DNA of 64,000 bases. It comes from Myxococcales bacterium (GTDB lineage: Bacteria > Myxococcota_A > UBA9160 > UBA4427). Every line of letters begins with the position of its first letter. The stretch's first letter is position 1. The notes under the pieces are model-generated. The model was given only the letters and a program-made list of their open reading frames with translations. It did no database searches and was not told where the DNA came from. Both the position numbers and the translations under genes were made by a program. Positions 42,458-51,281 of this stretch are shown here, piece after piece. The DNA lies in the NCBI GenBank assembly GCA_012960035.1, contig DUBZ01000135.1, forward strand, positions 62,001 to 126,000, in the 5' to 3' direction.

Positions 42458-44659
42458 TTGCTCCTCGATTCCATTCTTGACGGCCTTAACCCCGAACAAC
42501 GTGAAGCCGTCGAGTGCATCGAAGGGCCGCTGCTCGTACTTGCAGGCGCCGGTTCAGGCAAGACGCGAGTCCTGACCCATCGCATCGCCTACTTGATCGG
42601 TCACTGCGGCATCCCGCCCGAATCGATTCTATCGGTGACGTTCACCAATAAAGCCGCAAAAGAAATGCGGGAACGTGTCGAAAAAACGGTCGGCGCTGAC
42701 GCACAAGGGTTGTGGCTCGGCACGTTTCACTCGACGTGTGTTCGGATCCTGCGCAAAGAAATCGGTCACTTGGGTCGTTCGCGTGGTTTCGTGATTTACG
42801 ATGACAGCGATTCGCTCGGCGTCGTCAAGCTTGCGCTCAAACGCTTGAACCTCGACCCCAAAGAGTACGACCCGAAGCGCTATCGGTGGCGCATCGATCA
42901 ATGGAAGAACGACGGCGTGCTGCCCGCGAAGGCGGCTGACGTCGCGGTCGACCTTGACGATGAACTGTGCGTCGACATCTACACCGAGTATCAAAAGATT
43001 TTGACGGACGCCGAAGCCCTCGACTTCGGTGATCTGTTGCTGCTCACCGTTGAATTATTTCGGCGCCATCCCGAGGTGTTGGCCCACTATCAACGCAATT
43101 GGCAGTACGTCCTGGTCGACGAGTATCAGGACACCAATCGCGTTCAGTACGACCTGGTGCGCCAGCTCTCGGCAACCCACAACAACTTGTGCGTCGTGGG
43201 CGATCCAGACCAAAGTATCTACGCATGGCGTGGCGCGGACATTCGCAACATCCTCGACTTCGAAAACGACTACGAAGACGCGCGCGTAATCAAGTTGGAG
43301 CGCAACTACCGTTCGACCCAGCCGATTCTTTCGGGTGCTTCCGCGGTTGTGTCCAACAACACCGATCGCCACGAAAAGAGCATGTTTACCGAGCGCGAAG
43401 GTGGCGACCTGATTCGATACTTCGAAGCCGTTGATGACCGCGAAGAATCGGGATTCGTCATTCGCGAAATCTTAGGCGCCAACCGACGAGACCACCGGCG
43501 GTACGGCGACTTTGCGATCTTGTATCGCACGAACGCGCAGTCGCGATCCTTCGAAGAAGAACTGCTCAAGTACGACATCCCCTACACCGTCGTTGGGGGC
43601 GTGCGATTTTACGAGCGCGCCGAAGTCAAAGACGTCCTCTGCTATTTGCGCATGATCGTAAACCCAGCGGACGATCAAGCATTGCGTCGCGTGTTCAACA
43701 AGCCAACGCGCGGGATCGGGAAGACGACCCTCGACAACGCTTCGGAACTCGCGTTCCAGCGAGGCCTGAGCCTGATGCAGGGTTTGGGCGTCTTTGCACA
43801 AACCGCACCTGCGAGGGCCGCGAGCAAGATCAACGACTTCCTTGAGATGCAGGGGCGACTCACACACGAGTTCGCGACTCAGTCGGTCGACGTCACCATC
43901 AACGAAATTTTGAAAGTGACGGGTTATATCGCGTCGCTCGAAAAAGAAGGCAGCGCGGAGTCCGAAGCGCGGGTCGAGAACTTGAAAGAACTGGTACTCA
44001 GTGCCGAAGATTTTCATCTCGCCAACGCCGACACCCCTGACGCCGAGCGAACCGAACTTGAGCTATTCCTTGACCAGGTCGCACTCGTCAGTGACCTCGA
44101 TCAATACGAGCAGAAAACCGAAGTCGTTTCTCTTATGACCGTCCACTCCGCCAAGGGGCTCGAATTTCCGGTCGTCTTCGTGGTCGGGATGGAGGAAGGC
44201 ATCTTCCCCCACGCATCGTCGAGTCGAGATGCGGCGGGGCTCGAGGAGGAGCGTCGCCTCTGTTACGTGGCAATGACTCGTGCGATGGAACATCTGACGC
44301 TTTGCTACGCTGGAGAGCGGCGACGCTACGGCGGTCTCAACTATCAGACCCCTTCACGCTTCCTCCACGAAGTCCCCGAAGAACTTGTCGAAGGCGTCTC
44401 GAACCGAGGTGCCAAGACCCGGTCTCAAAACCAAGACGACTACTCTCAGGCGGCAAGCGAAGACTACGACTTCAATCAGGAGTCAATGGACGGCGATGCG
44501 TCGGTTCAGCCCGGCATGCGGGTGCGCCATTCGGTCTTCGGCATGGGGGTCATTCTTTCGTCTTCCGGCGCGGACATGAACCAGAAACTCAAGATTCGCT
44601 TCGAGCGCGCGGGCGTGAAGACGGTGATGGCTCGCTACGCGAACCTCGAACTCGTCTAG
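42458..44659 (+). CDS. uvrD: UvrD/PcrA-type DNA helicase
   Basis: 733-residue superfamily 1A 3'-5' helicase for DNA repair and replication restart. Motifs: GLNPEQREAV, Walker A LAGAGSGKTRVLTHR, SVTFTNKAAKEMRERV, LGTFHSTCVRILR, DEYQDTNRVQ, VVGDPDQSIYAWRGA, ERNYRS, LMTVHSAKGLEFPVVFVVGM and VAMTRAMEHLTL. A longer frame runs back to TTG 42326 inside the upstream gene. TTG 42458 has GGAGG 9 bases ahead and opens right before LLDSILDGLNPEQ, so it is the likely start; length then matches PcrA. The C-terminal part (MRVRHSVFGMGVILSS) is the known PcrA/UvrD Tudor-like end. Confidence 0.95.
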   Translation: MLLDSILDGLNPEQREAVECIEGPLLVLAGAGSGKTRVLTHRIAYLIGHCGIPPESILSVTFTNKAAKEMRERVEKTVGADAQGLWLGTFHSTCVRILRKEIGHLGRSRGFVIYDDSDSLGVVKLALKRLNLDPKEYDPKRYRWRIDQWKNDGVLPAKAADVAVDLDDELCVDIYTEYQKILTDAEALDFGDLLLLTVELFRRHPEVLAHYQRNWQYVLVDEYQDTNRVQYDLVRQLSATHNNLCVVGDPDQSIYAWRGADIRNILDFENDYEDARVIKLERNYRSTQPILSGASAVVSNNTDRHEKSMFTEREGGDLIRYFEAVDDREESGFVIREILGANRRDHRRYGDFAILYRTNAQSRSFEEELLKYDIPYTVVGGVRFYERAEVKDVLCYLRMIVNPADDQALRRVFNKPTRGIGKTTLDNASELAFQRGLSLMQGLGVFAQTAPARAASKINDFLEMQGRLTHEFATQSVDVTINEILKVTGYIASLEKEGSAESEARVENLKELVLSAEDFHLANADTPDAERTELELFLDQVALVSDLDQYEQKTEVVSLMTVHSAKGLEFPVVFVVGMEEGIFPHASSSRDAAGLEEERRLCYVAMTRAMEHLTLCYAGERRRYGGLNYQTPSRFLHEVPEELVEGVSNRGAKTRSQNQDDYSQAASEDYDFNQESMDGDASVQPGMRVRHSVFGMGVILSSSGADMNQKLKIRFERAGVKTVMARYANLELV

Positions 44660-44857
44660 GAAGTCGCTCTTGCTCAACTTTTTGGCCTTCATCCTGCTGG
44701 TCACCGCAGGCCGGAGAATCCCTGCGCTCGCAAGAATGGGGACCAAAATCGAGAGCCAGTACGCCGCAATCCGCGCCATCGCGCCCCGGCCCCCAAAACT
44801 GCCATTTGTCGGCGGCTCTTCTAGTCGCCGTGCGCGTACGAGGTTACCCTCCGTCTC

Positions 44858-45529
44858 ATGCGAGTACATGTAGAGCGTCGAGGAAGTGGCCCCCCCATTG
44901 TCTTCCTGCACGGGTTGGGTGTTTCATCCGAAAGCTGGGCTGCGCAGATGGGCGCCCTTGAAGACCGATTCACCGTAGTCGCATGGGACCTGCTCGGCCA
45001 TGGGAAGTCTCCCGTGCCTCAAGACCCGGACCTGTATTCCCGTGACGGTGCGCTTGAGGATCTCGACGAGATCGTCGCAACGCTGGATCAGGCTCCAATT
45101 CTTGTTGGGCATTCGCTCGGCGGTTACTTGTCCCTCACCTATGCCGCGACGCGACCTGGAAAGATTCGCGGCATGGTGTTGATCGCAACGGGTCCTGGTT
45201 TTCGCGACCCCGAGAAGCGCGAAGCCTGGAACGCGCGGTCGAAACGAAACGCACATCGCTTTGGGGTCGAACCCCAGGTCGCCGGTCTCAACCTGCAGCA
45301 CGATTCACTCGTGATGGAGAAGCTCGCTGAGATCGACGTCCCCACGTTGGGTCTCGCCGGAACCGCCGACGACGCATCGTATCGCGGCGCCGCAAAATAC
45401 CTCGAACGCAAAATGCCGAACGCGCGTTACGCCGAAGTCAGCGGTGGCAAGCACTTGATGCACGAAGAGAGCCACGCGGCCCAGATCGCGAAGCTGATCT
45501 CGGATTTCACCGAGACCCTACCCGCCTAG
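44858..45529 (+). CDS. Alpha/beta hydrolase
   Basis: 223 residues, small alpha/beta hydrolase. Oxyanion motif IVFLHGLGVSSESW, nucleophile elbow VGHSLGGYLSLT (Ser near residue 87), LAGTADDAS with the candidate acid, and GGKHLMHEE with the catalytic His near the end. Substrate unknown; family members cleave esters or lactones. ATG 44858 directly begins the first strand (MRVHVERRGSGPPIVFLHG). The following hflX gene begins 35 bp after its stop. Confidence 0.87.
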   Translation: MRVHVERRGSGPPIVFLHGLGVSSESWAAQMGALEDRFTVVAWDLLGHGKSPVPQDPDLYSRDGALEDLDEIVATLDQAPILVGHSLGGYLSLTYAATRPGKIRGMVLIATGPGFRDPEKREAWNARSKRNAHRFGVEPQVAGLNLQHDSLVMEKLAEIDVPTLGLAGTADDASYRGAAKYLERKMPNARYAEVSGGKHLMHEESHAAQIAKLISDFTETLPA

Positions 45530-45563
45530 TTCGCGCACCCGCGCGGATTCCGAGGAGTTCCAC

Positions 45564-47249
45564 ATCCAAGTCTACGGAAACACCAGCGGCCTGAAGGCCA
45601 GCCAAGTTAAACAACTCGATCGCCTGTTCCGTCGTCGCCTCGACGCCGACATCCTGCTCAACAACGAACTCGCCCGTCAACTGACCGAACTCTCCCGAGA
45701 GATTCGTCGCCAAGTTGGCGTGCTGGTCGACCGTCGCGGCGCGGTTGCGCATGTCATGGTCGGCGGACCCAGTTCGCTTGAATTGCCCGATTGGGGCCGA
45801 CTGCGCGCCGGCGTTGGACGCTTGCGCGGTCTGCGTTGTATCCACACGCATCTCGCAGACGAAGGGCTGAGCCGCGACGACCTCACGGATCTACTGCTCC
45901 TGCGCCTCGACGCGATGGTGAGCGTCTCTGCCCAGGAAGACGGGCTCCCCGGACTCGCCTATATCGCGAGCCTCGAACCGACCGTTCGCAGCGACAAGGG
46001 CATCGACGAACACGAACCCGTCCATCCCGCACGCATCGACATCGACTTTCAAGCGTGGATTCGAGAGCTCGAAGACGACCTCACCCGGAGCGTCCAAGGG
46101 CGCGACGTCGAAACACGCGACCGCGCGATCTTGGTTTCGGTCACCGCCGGGCGCAGCAACCACGAACTCGAGCTGCACTTGGATGAGCTCCGCGAACTCG
46201 CACGCGCCGCCGACGTCACGATCTGCGACACACTGACTCAAAATCGAAGACAAGTGGATCACAAGACAGTCGTCGGTCGCGGCAAGCTTCAGGATTTGAT
46301 GATCATGGCGTTCCAAAGCGACGTCGACCTCGTAATCTTCGATCAAGATCTCACGCCCACTCAAGCGCGCAACCTCGCGAGCGAACTCGAACTGCGCGTA
46401 ATTGATCGAAGCCAACTCATCCTCGACATCTTTGCTGGGCGCGCACAAACCCGGGACGGCCAGGTGCAAGTCGAACTCGCACAGCTCAAGTACAGGTTGC
46501 CACGTCTCGCCCAACGTTCGGACGTTTCGTTGTCACGACTTGCCGGCGGCATTGGGGGCCGCGGCCCTGGCGAAACCAAACTCGAAGTCGACCGACGTCG
46601 CGTTCGCGGCCGCGTTACGCACCTCGAACGAGAAACGAAGAAGCTTGCGCAACAGCGCGAGCAGCGACGGCGCAAGCGCAACCGCCGGGGCGTGCCGGTG
46701 CTCTCGATCGTTGGCTATACGAACGCAGGCAAGAGCACCTTGTTGCGCTCGCTCACGAACTCAGCCCCCTTCGTCGAAGACAAGATGTTCGCGACGCTAG
46801 ACCCAATGAGCCGCCGGCTTCGCTTTCCGAGGGAGCGAGAGGTGATCATCACCGACACGGTTGGGTTTATTCGCGACCTTCCACCCGAGCTCGTGGCTGC
46901 GTTTCACGCAACCCTCGAAGAGCTTCACGATGCCGTTCTCTTACTTCATGTCGTCGATAGCTCAGCGCCCGATATCGAACGCCGTATCGAAGCGGTGCAC
47001 ACCGTGCTCGACGGGATCGGTCTAGGTGAGATCCCTGAACTCCTGATCGTAAATCAGATCGACAAGTTGCCAGAGGGTGTGGGCCACGCGATCGCAGCGC
47101 GTCACAAAGGAATTGCGGTTTCAGCCCTCGAAAAGGTAGGCCTGCGTGAGCTATTGGTGCGCGCAGAAGAAATACTCTGGGGGCCCGATTCGCCCGAGTT
47201 CGACCGGCGATTGATCGAAGGGCTTGCGGCAGAAGTCGAAGGGGGGTGA
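45564..47249 (+). CDS. hflX: GTPase HflX, no standard start codon
   Basis: Ribosome-associated GTPase that splits or rescues ribosomes under stress. G1 GYTNAGKSTLLRSLT, G3 DTVGFIRDLPPELVAAF, G4 NQIDKL, plus the HflX glycine-rich segment LAGGIGGRGPGETKLEVDRR. The first standard start in frame is GTG 45720, but 50 conserved residues lie ahead of it (YGNTSGLKASQVKQLDRLFR). No ATG, GTG or TTG exists between the stop of the previous gene and that segment. GAGGAG at 45552-45557 is ideally placed for ATC 45564 (IQVYGNTSGLK), so I place the start there: rare AUC initiation, or a base error in an ATG. Length 561. fabH follows after 3 bp. Confidence 0.88.
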   Translation: MQVYGNTSGLKASQVKQLDRLFRRRLDADILLNNELARQLTELSREIRRQVGVLVDRRGAVAHVMVGGPSSLELPDWGRLRAGVGRLRGLRCIHTHLADEGLSRDDLTDLLLLRLDAMVSVSAQEDGLPGLAYIASLEPTVRSDKGIDEHEPVHPARIDIDFQAWIRELEDDLTRSVQGRDVETRDRAILVSVTAGRSNHELELHLDELRELARAADVTICDTLTQNRRQVDHKTVVGRGKLQDLMIMAFQSDVDLVIFDQDLTPTQARNLASELELRVIDRSQLILDIFAGRAQTRDGQVQVELAQLKYRLPRLAQRSDVSLSRLAGGIGGRGPGETKLEVDRRRVRGRVTHLERETKKLAQQREQRRRKRNRRGVPVLSIVGYTNAGKSTLLRSLTNSAPFVEDKMFATLDPMSRRLRFPREREVIITDTVGFIRDLPPELVAAFHATLEELHDAVLLLHVVDSSAPDIERRIEAVHTVLDGIGLGEIPELLIVNQIDKLPEGVGHAIAARHKGIAVSALEKVGLRELLVRAEEILWGPDSPEFDRRLIEGLAAEVEGG

Positions 47250-47252
47250 AGA

Positions 47253-48260
47253 ATGGGTATGCGATCTAAAATCGTGGGTACGGGCATGTACGTGCCCGAA
47301 CAGGTCGTCACCAACGATGATCTTGCCAAGCGCATGGAAACAAGCGACGAATGGATTCAGCAGCGGACCGGCATCAAGGAGCGGCGTTGGATCACGCCTG
47401 ATCAATCTCCCGCGGAACTCGGCCGCAAAGCGATCCTTCAAGCCCTTGAACAAGCCAACCTCGAAGTGGGCGACATCGAATGTCTGCTCCTCGCAACGCT
47501 TTCGTCACAGCACGACTTCCCCGGTAGTTCGTTCTTCATTCACGAAGAGCTCGACATGGGCGAGATCCCGTGCCTTGACTTGCGCGCGCAATGCAGCGGT
47601 TTTCTTTATGCGCTGAATATCGCCGATGGGCTTATCATCAGCGGCAAATTCAAACGCGTGCTTGTAATCGGCTGTGAGGTCCATTCCACAGGCCTCGACA
47701 TCAGCACCCGAGGTAGGGATGTCAGCGTAATCTTTGGCGACGGCGCAGGCGCGGTGATCGTCGAGGCGCAGCCCGACGAAAGTGCCGAGGCCAGCATCCT
47801 CGAAGTTCGTATGCACGCCGAAGGAAAGCACGCGCGTAAGCTCTGGATCGAAGCCCCTTCGTCGGCCAACACACCCGAACGACTCACCCACGAGATGATC
47901 GACGACGGCCGCATCTTTCCCCACATGGAAGGGCGCTACGTGTTCAAGCATGCGGTCACTCGCATGCCCGAGGTCCTGCTCGAAACGCTGAGCGCGGCGA
48001 GCTGCAAACTCGAAGACGTCGACCTGTTTCTATTCCATCAAGCCAACCTTCGGATCAACGAAGCCGTCGCCTCGCGCATGGAAATACCGCCGGAGAAGGT
48101 CTTCAACAACATCCAGAAGTACGGCAACTGCTCCGCGGCATCGATCCCGATGCTCCTCGCGGAAGCCACCCGAAAAGGCAAATTGAGTCCCGGGCAACTC
48201 GTTTCAATGACGGCCTTCGGCTCGGGCTTCACCTGGGCAAGCGCGCTGATTCGCTATTAG
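47253..48260 (+). CDS. fabH: 3-oxoacyl-ACP synthase III family protein (FabH)
   Basis: 335-residue thiolase-fold condensing enzyme. Catalytic triad visible: Cys in LRAQCSGFLYAL near residue 115, His in LFLFHQANLRINEAV near 257 and Asn in YGNCSAASIPMLL near 290. N-terminal VGTGMYVPEQVVTNDDLA and DEWIQQRTGIKERRW are FabH signatures. Starts fatty acid synthesis with acetyl-CoA and malonyl-ACP, or acts in a side pathway with other acyl-CoA starters; the absence of other fab genes nearby leaves this open. Translated with hflX (3-bp gap, GGGGGG ribosome site). Confidence 0.92.
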   Translation: MGMRSKIVGTGMYVPEQVVTNDDLAKRMETSDEWIQQRTGIKERRWITPDQSPAELGRKAILQALEQANLEVGDIECLLLATLSSQHDFPGSSFFIHEELDMGEIPCLDLRAQCSGFLYALNIADGLIISGKFKRVLVIGCEVHSTGLDISTRGRDVSVIFGDGAGAVIVEAQPDESAEASILEVRMHAEGKHARKLWIEAPSSANTPERLTHEMIDDGRIFPHMEGRYVFKHAVTRMPEVLLETLSAASCKLEDVDLFLFHQANLRINEAVASRMEIPPEKVFNNIQKYGNCSAASIPMLLAEATRKGKLSPGQLVSMTAFGSGFTWASALIRY

Positions 48261-48582
48261 GCGCTATGCCGCAGCGCGTCTTATTGCCGCCTTGCGTCTT
48301 TTTTAGCGCGATGCGTCTTTTTTTTTGGATATTCGTTCCATAAAATACAAATAATTTAGCAATATCATAAGGTTAACAAATTCCTTGCGCCTCTTGACGC
48401 AATGACGCATCGTGTTAAGATGAGGGCGTTCGCGAGCCGATAGAACCAATTCAAACGGGAAAAGGCGAAATGGCCTGGCAACCGTTCAAAGTATGACGCA
48501 TGGCGTCGCGACGAGATTCTTCACCGCAAAGGGCAGGCACCGACCGCCCCCAGCCGTGAAGCTGACTTGAAGGAGCACCACG
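48261..48582. other. Regulatory region and leader of the phasin gene
   Basis: About 320 bp. First a weak hairpin GCGCT/AGCGC (48261-48277) after fabH, then T-rich and AT-rich sequence, a good sigma70 promoter (48394-48421), and a leader of about 155 nt with several short complementary segments. GACGCA or TGCGTC occurs at 48293, 48312, 48396, 48404 and 48495. No known riboswitch could be assigned. Confidence 0.6.
48394..48421 (+). promoter_or_regulatory. Sigma70-type promoter of the phasin gene
   Basis: TTGACG (48394-48399), 16-base spacer, TAAGAT (48416-48421): near-consensus -35 and -10 boxes. Two GACGCA repeats lie at the -35 edge and in the spacer, where a repressor could block it. Confidence 0.72.
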
Positions 48583-48936
48583 ATGGCCCAACGACAGAAC
48601 ATCATCGAAGAGAGTTTTGAGAATGTGCAGGCGCGCTTCCGCAGCGCCGGCGAGGAGCTCCAGAAGCTCCAGGATCGCGCGAACGAGAACCGTCAGGAAC
48701 TCGCAGACCGCGCACAGGCCCGAGCCGAAAAGGTGCAGAAGCAGCTTCTCAAGGTTCCGGCAATTAAGGCAGCTGACGACTTTCGCATTGACATGGTCAA
48801 GCAGATCGAGGCACAGGTGGACGAGTTCATGTCCCGAATGCCCGTCGCGTCCATGAGCGAAGTTAAGAAGCTCGAGCGCAAAGTGAACGGCCTCACCCGC
48901 AAAGTTCGCGCCCTCGAGAAAGCTGCCCAGAGCTGA
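48583..48936 (+). CDS. Phasin-family PHA granule-associated protein
   Basis: 117 residues, nearly all helical and coiled-coil. N-terminus ESFENVQARFRSAGEELQKL, then the conserved tail MPVASMSEVKKLERKVNGLT followed by RKVRALEKAAQS, as in the PhaI/PhaF-type phasin family. Phasins coat polyhydroxyalkanoate granules; no PHA synthase gene lies in the window. AAGGAG sits 9 bases before ATG. Own promoter upstream and own terminator downstream, so a single-gene unit with likely strong expression. Confidence 0.8.
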   Translation: MAQRQNIIEESFENVQARFRSAGEELQKLQDRANENRQELADRAQARAEKVQKQLLKVPAIKAADDFRIDMVKQIEAQVDEFMSRMPVASMSEVKKLERKVNGLTRKVRALEKAAQS

Positions 48937-49052
48937 GCCTCTCTCAGCCCCGTAAGAAATTGACCGGTTTCAATACCAGTCGTCTCGCGAGCCGATCGGC
49001 ATGTTCTGGTGCGTCGTCGCACCCGTAAAAGCCCGCGGCATCGCTCATAAAG

Positions 49053-49085
49053 GCCCGGTGGACCCCAGATCCCCCGGGCTTTTTT
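49053..49085 (+). terminator. Terminator of the phasin gene
   Basis: Stem GCCCGG (49053-49058) / CCGGGC (49074-49079) followed by six T (49080-49085), about 120 bp after the phasin stop. Confidence 0.75.
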
Positions 49086-49197
49086 GCGTCTGCATACCGC
49101 CGGACGCGCTCCAGGTTCCTGATCATCCGCGCAACGATCGCAGGGTTCGGACTGCTAGGATTCGGCGCTCACGCAACGCCCCTCCCTGGAGACCCCC

Positions 49198-50367
49198 GTG
49201 GCCGCTTACCAATCCCCCGACTTCCTTCACCTCGACGACAATCACTACAGCGACGAAGAACGCATGGTTCGCGATTCGGTCCGCGACTGGGTGAGCCGCG
49301 AGTTCCTCCCCAAGATCACCGAACATGTGCGCCAGGACGGCTCTTTTCCGATGGAGTTGGTGTCCCAAATCGCCGAACTTGGGATGTTTGGCGCCAACCT
49401 CAAAGGCTACGGCTGCGCGGGGATGAACAACGTCTCCTACGGGCTGCTGATGCAAGAACTCGAACGCGGTGACTCAGGGCTTCGATCATTCGCCTCGGTG
49501 CAAGGCTCGCTCTGCATGTACCCGATCCACAAGTACGGGAGCGAGGAACAAAAAGAAGAATGGCTGCCCGGCATGGCGGCGGGTGAGAAGATCGGCTGCT
49601 TTGGTCTCACCGAACCCGACTTCGGGAGCTTCGTCACCGGCATGGCGACTCGCGCCGAACGCAAGGGAGACGGCTGGGTGCTCAACGGCACCAAGCGCTG
49701 GATCACCAACGGCACCCTTGCCGACATCTCGATCATCTGGGCCATGACGGACGACGGGGTTCGCGGCTTTCTCGTAGAAAAAGATCGCCCGGGCTTCGAG
49801 GCACGGGACATCAAGGGCAAGTTTTCATTGCGCGCTTCCGTCACGAGCGAACTCTTCTTGCAAGACGTTGAACTCCCCGAAGCCAACCGGCTCCCCAATG
49901 CAAAGGGATTCTCGGGACCGCTGAGCTGCTTGACCCAAGCGCGCTACGGCATCGCATGGGGCGTCATTGGCGCTGCCATGGCGTGCTACGACGAAGCGCT
50001 CCAGTACTCGAAGGACCGCATCGTGCAGGGCGGTCCGCTTGCGAGCAAACAGCTCACGCAGCAAAAGTTCGCCATCATGCTCACAGAGATCACGAAGGCG
50101 CAGTTGATGGCGCTTCACGTAGGCCGCATCAAAGACGCCGGCAATCTCGAACCCGTGATGGTCTCGATGATCAAACGCAACAACGTCGACATCGCGCTTC
50201 AAATTGCTCGTGAGGCGCGCGATCTCCTCGGTGCCAACGGCATCGTGGACGACTACCAGTCGATGCGGCACATGATGAACCTCGAAACGGTGCGCACCTA
50301 TGAGGGCACCCACGACATTCACACGTTGATCTTGGGTGAACACATCACGGGGATGCGAGCGCTCTAG
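49198..50367 (+). CDS. gcdH: Acyl-CoA dehydrogenase, glutaryl-CoA dehydrogenase type
   Basis: 389-residue FAD acyl-CoA dehydrogenase. GCDH-like signatures: SGLRSFASVQGSLCMYPI, YGSEEQKEEWLPGMAAGEKI, CFGLTEPDFGS, KRWITNGTLADISIIWA, catalytic Glu in VRTYEGTHDIHTLILGEH. The Arg in GLRS and the YEGT ending match decarboxylating glutaryl-CoA dehydrogenases (lysine/tryptophan breakdown to crotonyl-CoA). A related short-chain acyl-CoA dehydrogenase role cannot be excluded. GTG start with GGAGA 6 bases upstream. Stands alone; its stop lies 13 bp from the convergent murQ. Confidence 0.85.
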   Translation: MAAYQSPDFLHLDDNHYSDEERMVRDSVRDWVSREFLPKITEHVRQDGSFPMELVSQIAELGMFGANLKGYGCAGMNNVSYGLLMQELERGDSGLRSFASVQGSLCMYPIHKYGSEEQKEEWLPGMAAGEKIGCFGLTEPDFGSFVTGMATRAERKGDGWVLNGTKRWITNGTLADISIIWAMTDDGVRGFLVEKDRPGFEARDIKGKFSLRASVTSELFLQDVELPEANRLPNAKGFSGPLSCLTQARYGIAWGVIGAAMACYDEALQYSKDRIVQGGPLASKQLTQQKFAIMLTEITKAQLMALHVGRIKDAGNLEPVMVSMIKRNNVDIALQIAREARDLLGANGIVDDYQSMRHMMNLETVRTYEGTHDIHTLILGEHITGMRAL

Positions 50368-50380
50368 CAGCCTGCTCGCG

Positions 50381-51211
50381 CTACACCGCTTCTTTGCGCA
50401 CGACTTGGAGCGCGGCTTCGACGCAGCCACCGTTTTGGTCAAGCAAACGCTGAGCCTGCTCCGTTTCGAGTCCCGACAGTTCGGTCAGGATTCGAAGCGC
50501 GCGTTCTTTGAGCTTGTCGTTTGCGGGCGAGAGGTTCGTCATCAGGTTTCCCTTGACGCGACCCAACTTCACCATCGTGGACGTTGAGAGGGAGTGAAGA
50601 ATCATCTTCTGCACGAGCCCGCCCTTCATTCGAGTGGAACCCGCGATGACTTCGGGACCTACAGTGGGCGCGATTGAAATCTCAACCGCTTCAGCGAGCG
50701 GTGAACCCGGATCGCAACAAATGCCAACGCTACGGGCACCCACTTCATGGGCCGCTTCGATCGCGCCCAGTACGTACGGCGTGGCGCCACTGGCGGAAAT
50801 CGCGACGACGACGTCCCCCATTTCGAGCCCGCGTTCCCGCACTTCCCAGGTCCCCGCCTCAAAATTGTCTTCCGCGCCTTCAACAGCGTTGCGGAGCGCT
50901 TTCTCGCCCCCGGCGATCAAGCCTTGCACCCGCTTCGGCGAGAGGCCAAAAGTCGGTGGAATTTCGGAGGCATCAAGGACACCGATGCGTCCACTCGTGC
51001 CCGCACCCACGTTGTACCAGGTGCCGCCTCCAGCCAAAGACGCGACAAGTACGTCGACGGCGTCGGACATCGGCCCGAGGACTTGTCCGACGGCAGCGTG
51101 CGCGACCCTGTCTTCTTCGTGGATGAGCTTTATGATCTCGCCAACGGAGAGTTGGTCGAGGTCACGCGCGCATTCGAGGATCGCTTCTGTTGGACTTTGT
51201 CTCGCCATCAC
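50381..51211 (-). CDS. murQ: N-acetylmuramic acid 6-phosphate etherase MurQ
   Basis: 276-residue SIS-fold lyase that removes lactate from MurNAc-6-P to give GlcNAc-6-P in cell-wall recycling. Seen: LIHEEDRVAHAAV, NVGAGTSGRIGVLDASEIPP (catalytic Glu in DASE), IAGGEKALRNAVEGAEDN, VVAISASGATPYVLGA, CCDPGSPLAEAVEI and STRMKGGLVQKMILHSLST. Start GTG 51211 or ATG 51208. Together with the GH20-like enzyme at 58590 it suggests amino-sugar recovery. Divergent from mutS2. Confidence 0.94.
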   Translation of the reverse strand: MMARQSPTEAILECARDLDQLSVGEIIKLIHEEDRVAHAAVGQVLGPMSDAVDVLVASLAGGGTWYNVGAGTSGRIGVLDASEIPPTFGLSPKRVQGLIAGGEKALRNAVEGAEDNFEAGTWEVRERGLEMGDVVVAISASGATPYVLGAIEAAHEVGARSVGICCDPGSPLAEAVEISIAPTVGPEVIAGSTRMKGGLVQKMILHSLSTSTMVKLGRVKGNLMTNLSPANDKLKERALRILTELSGLETEQAQRLLDQNGGCVEAALQVVRKEAV

Positions 51212-51281
51212 GCTGTGTTTCGGTTGATTGCGACCGAACCCTTACGCAGAAGCCGTCGTGGATACGGGTTAGGATCGGATC

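Noticed and set aside
48450..48582. SAM-I riboswitch, suggested by GGCAACC in the phasin leader
   Set aside because: The surrounding S-box core and four-way junction pairings are not present.
50360..50385. Further copy of the MITE end (CTAGCAGCCTGCTCG)
   Set aside because: Only about 12 bases match and the site is a self-palindrome between gcdH and murQ; chance cannot be excluded.
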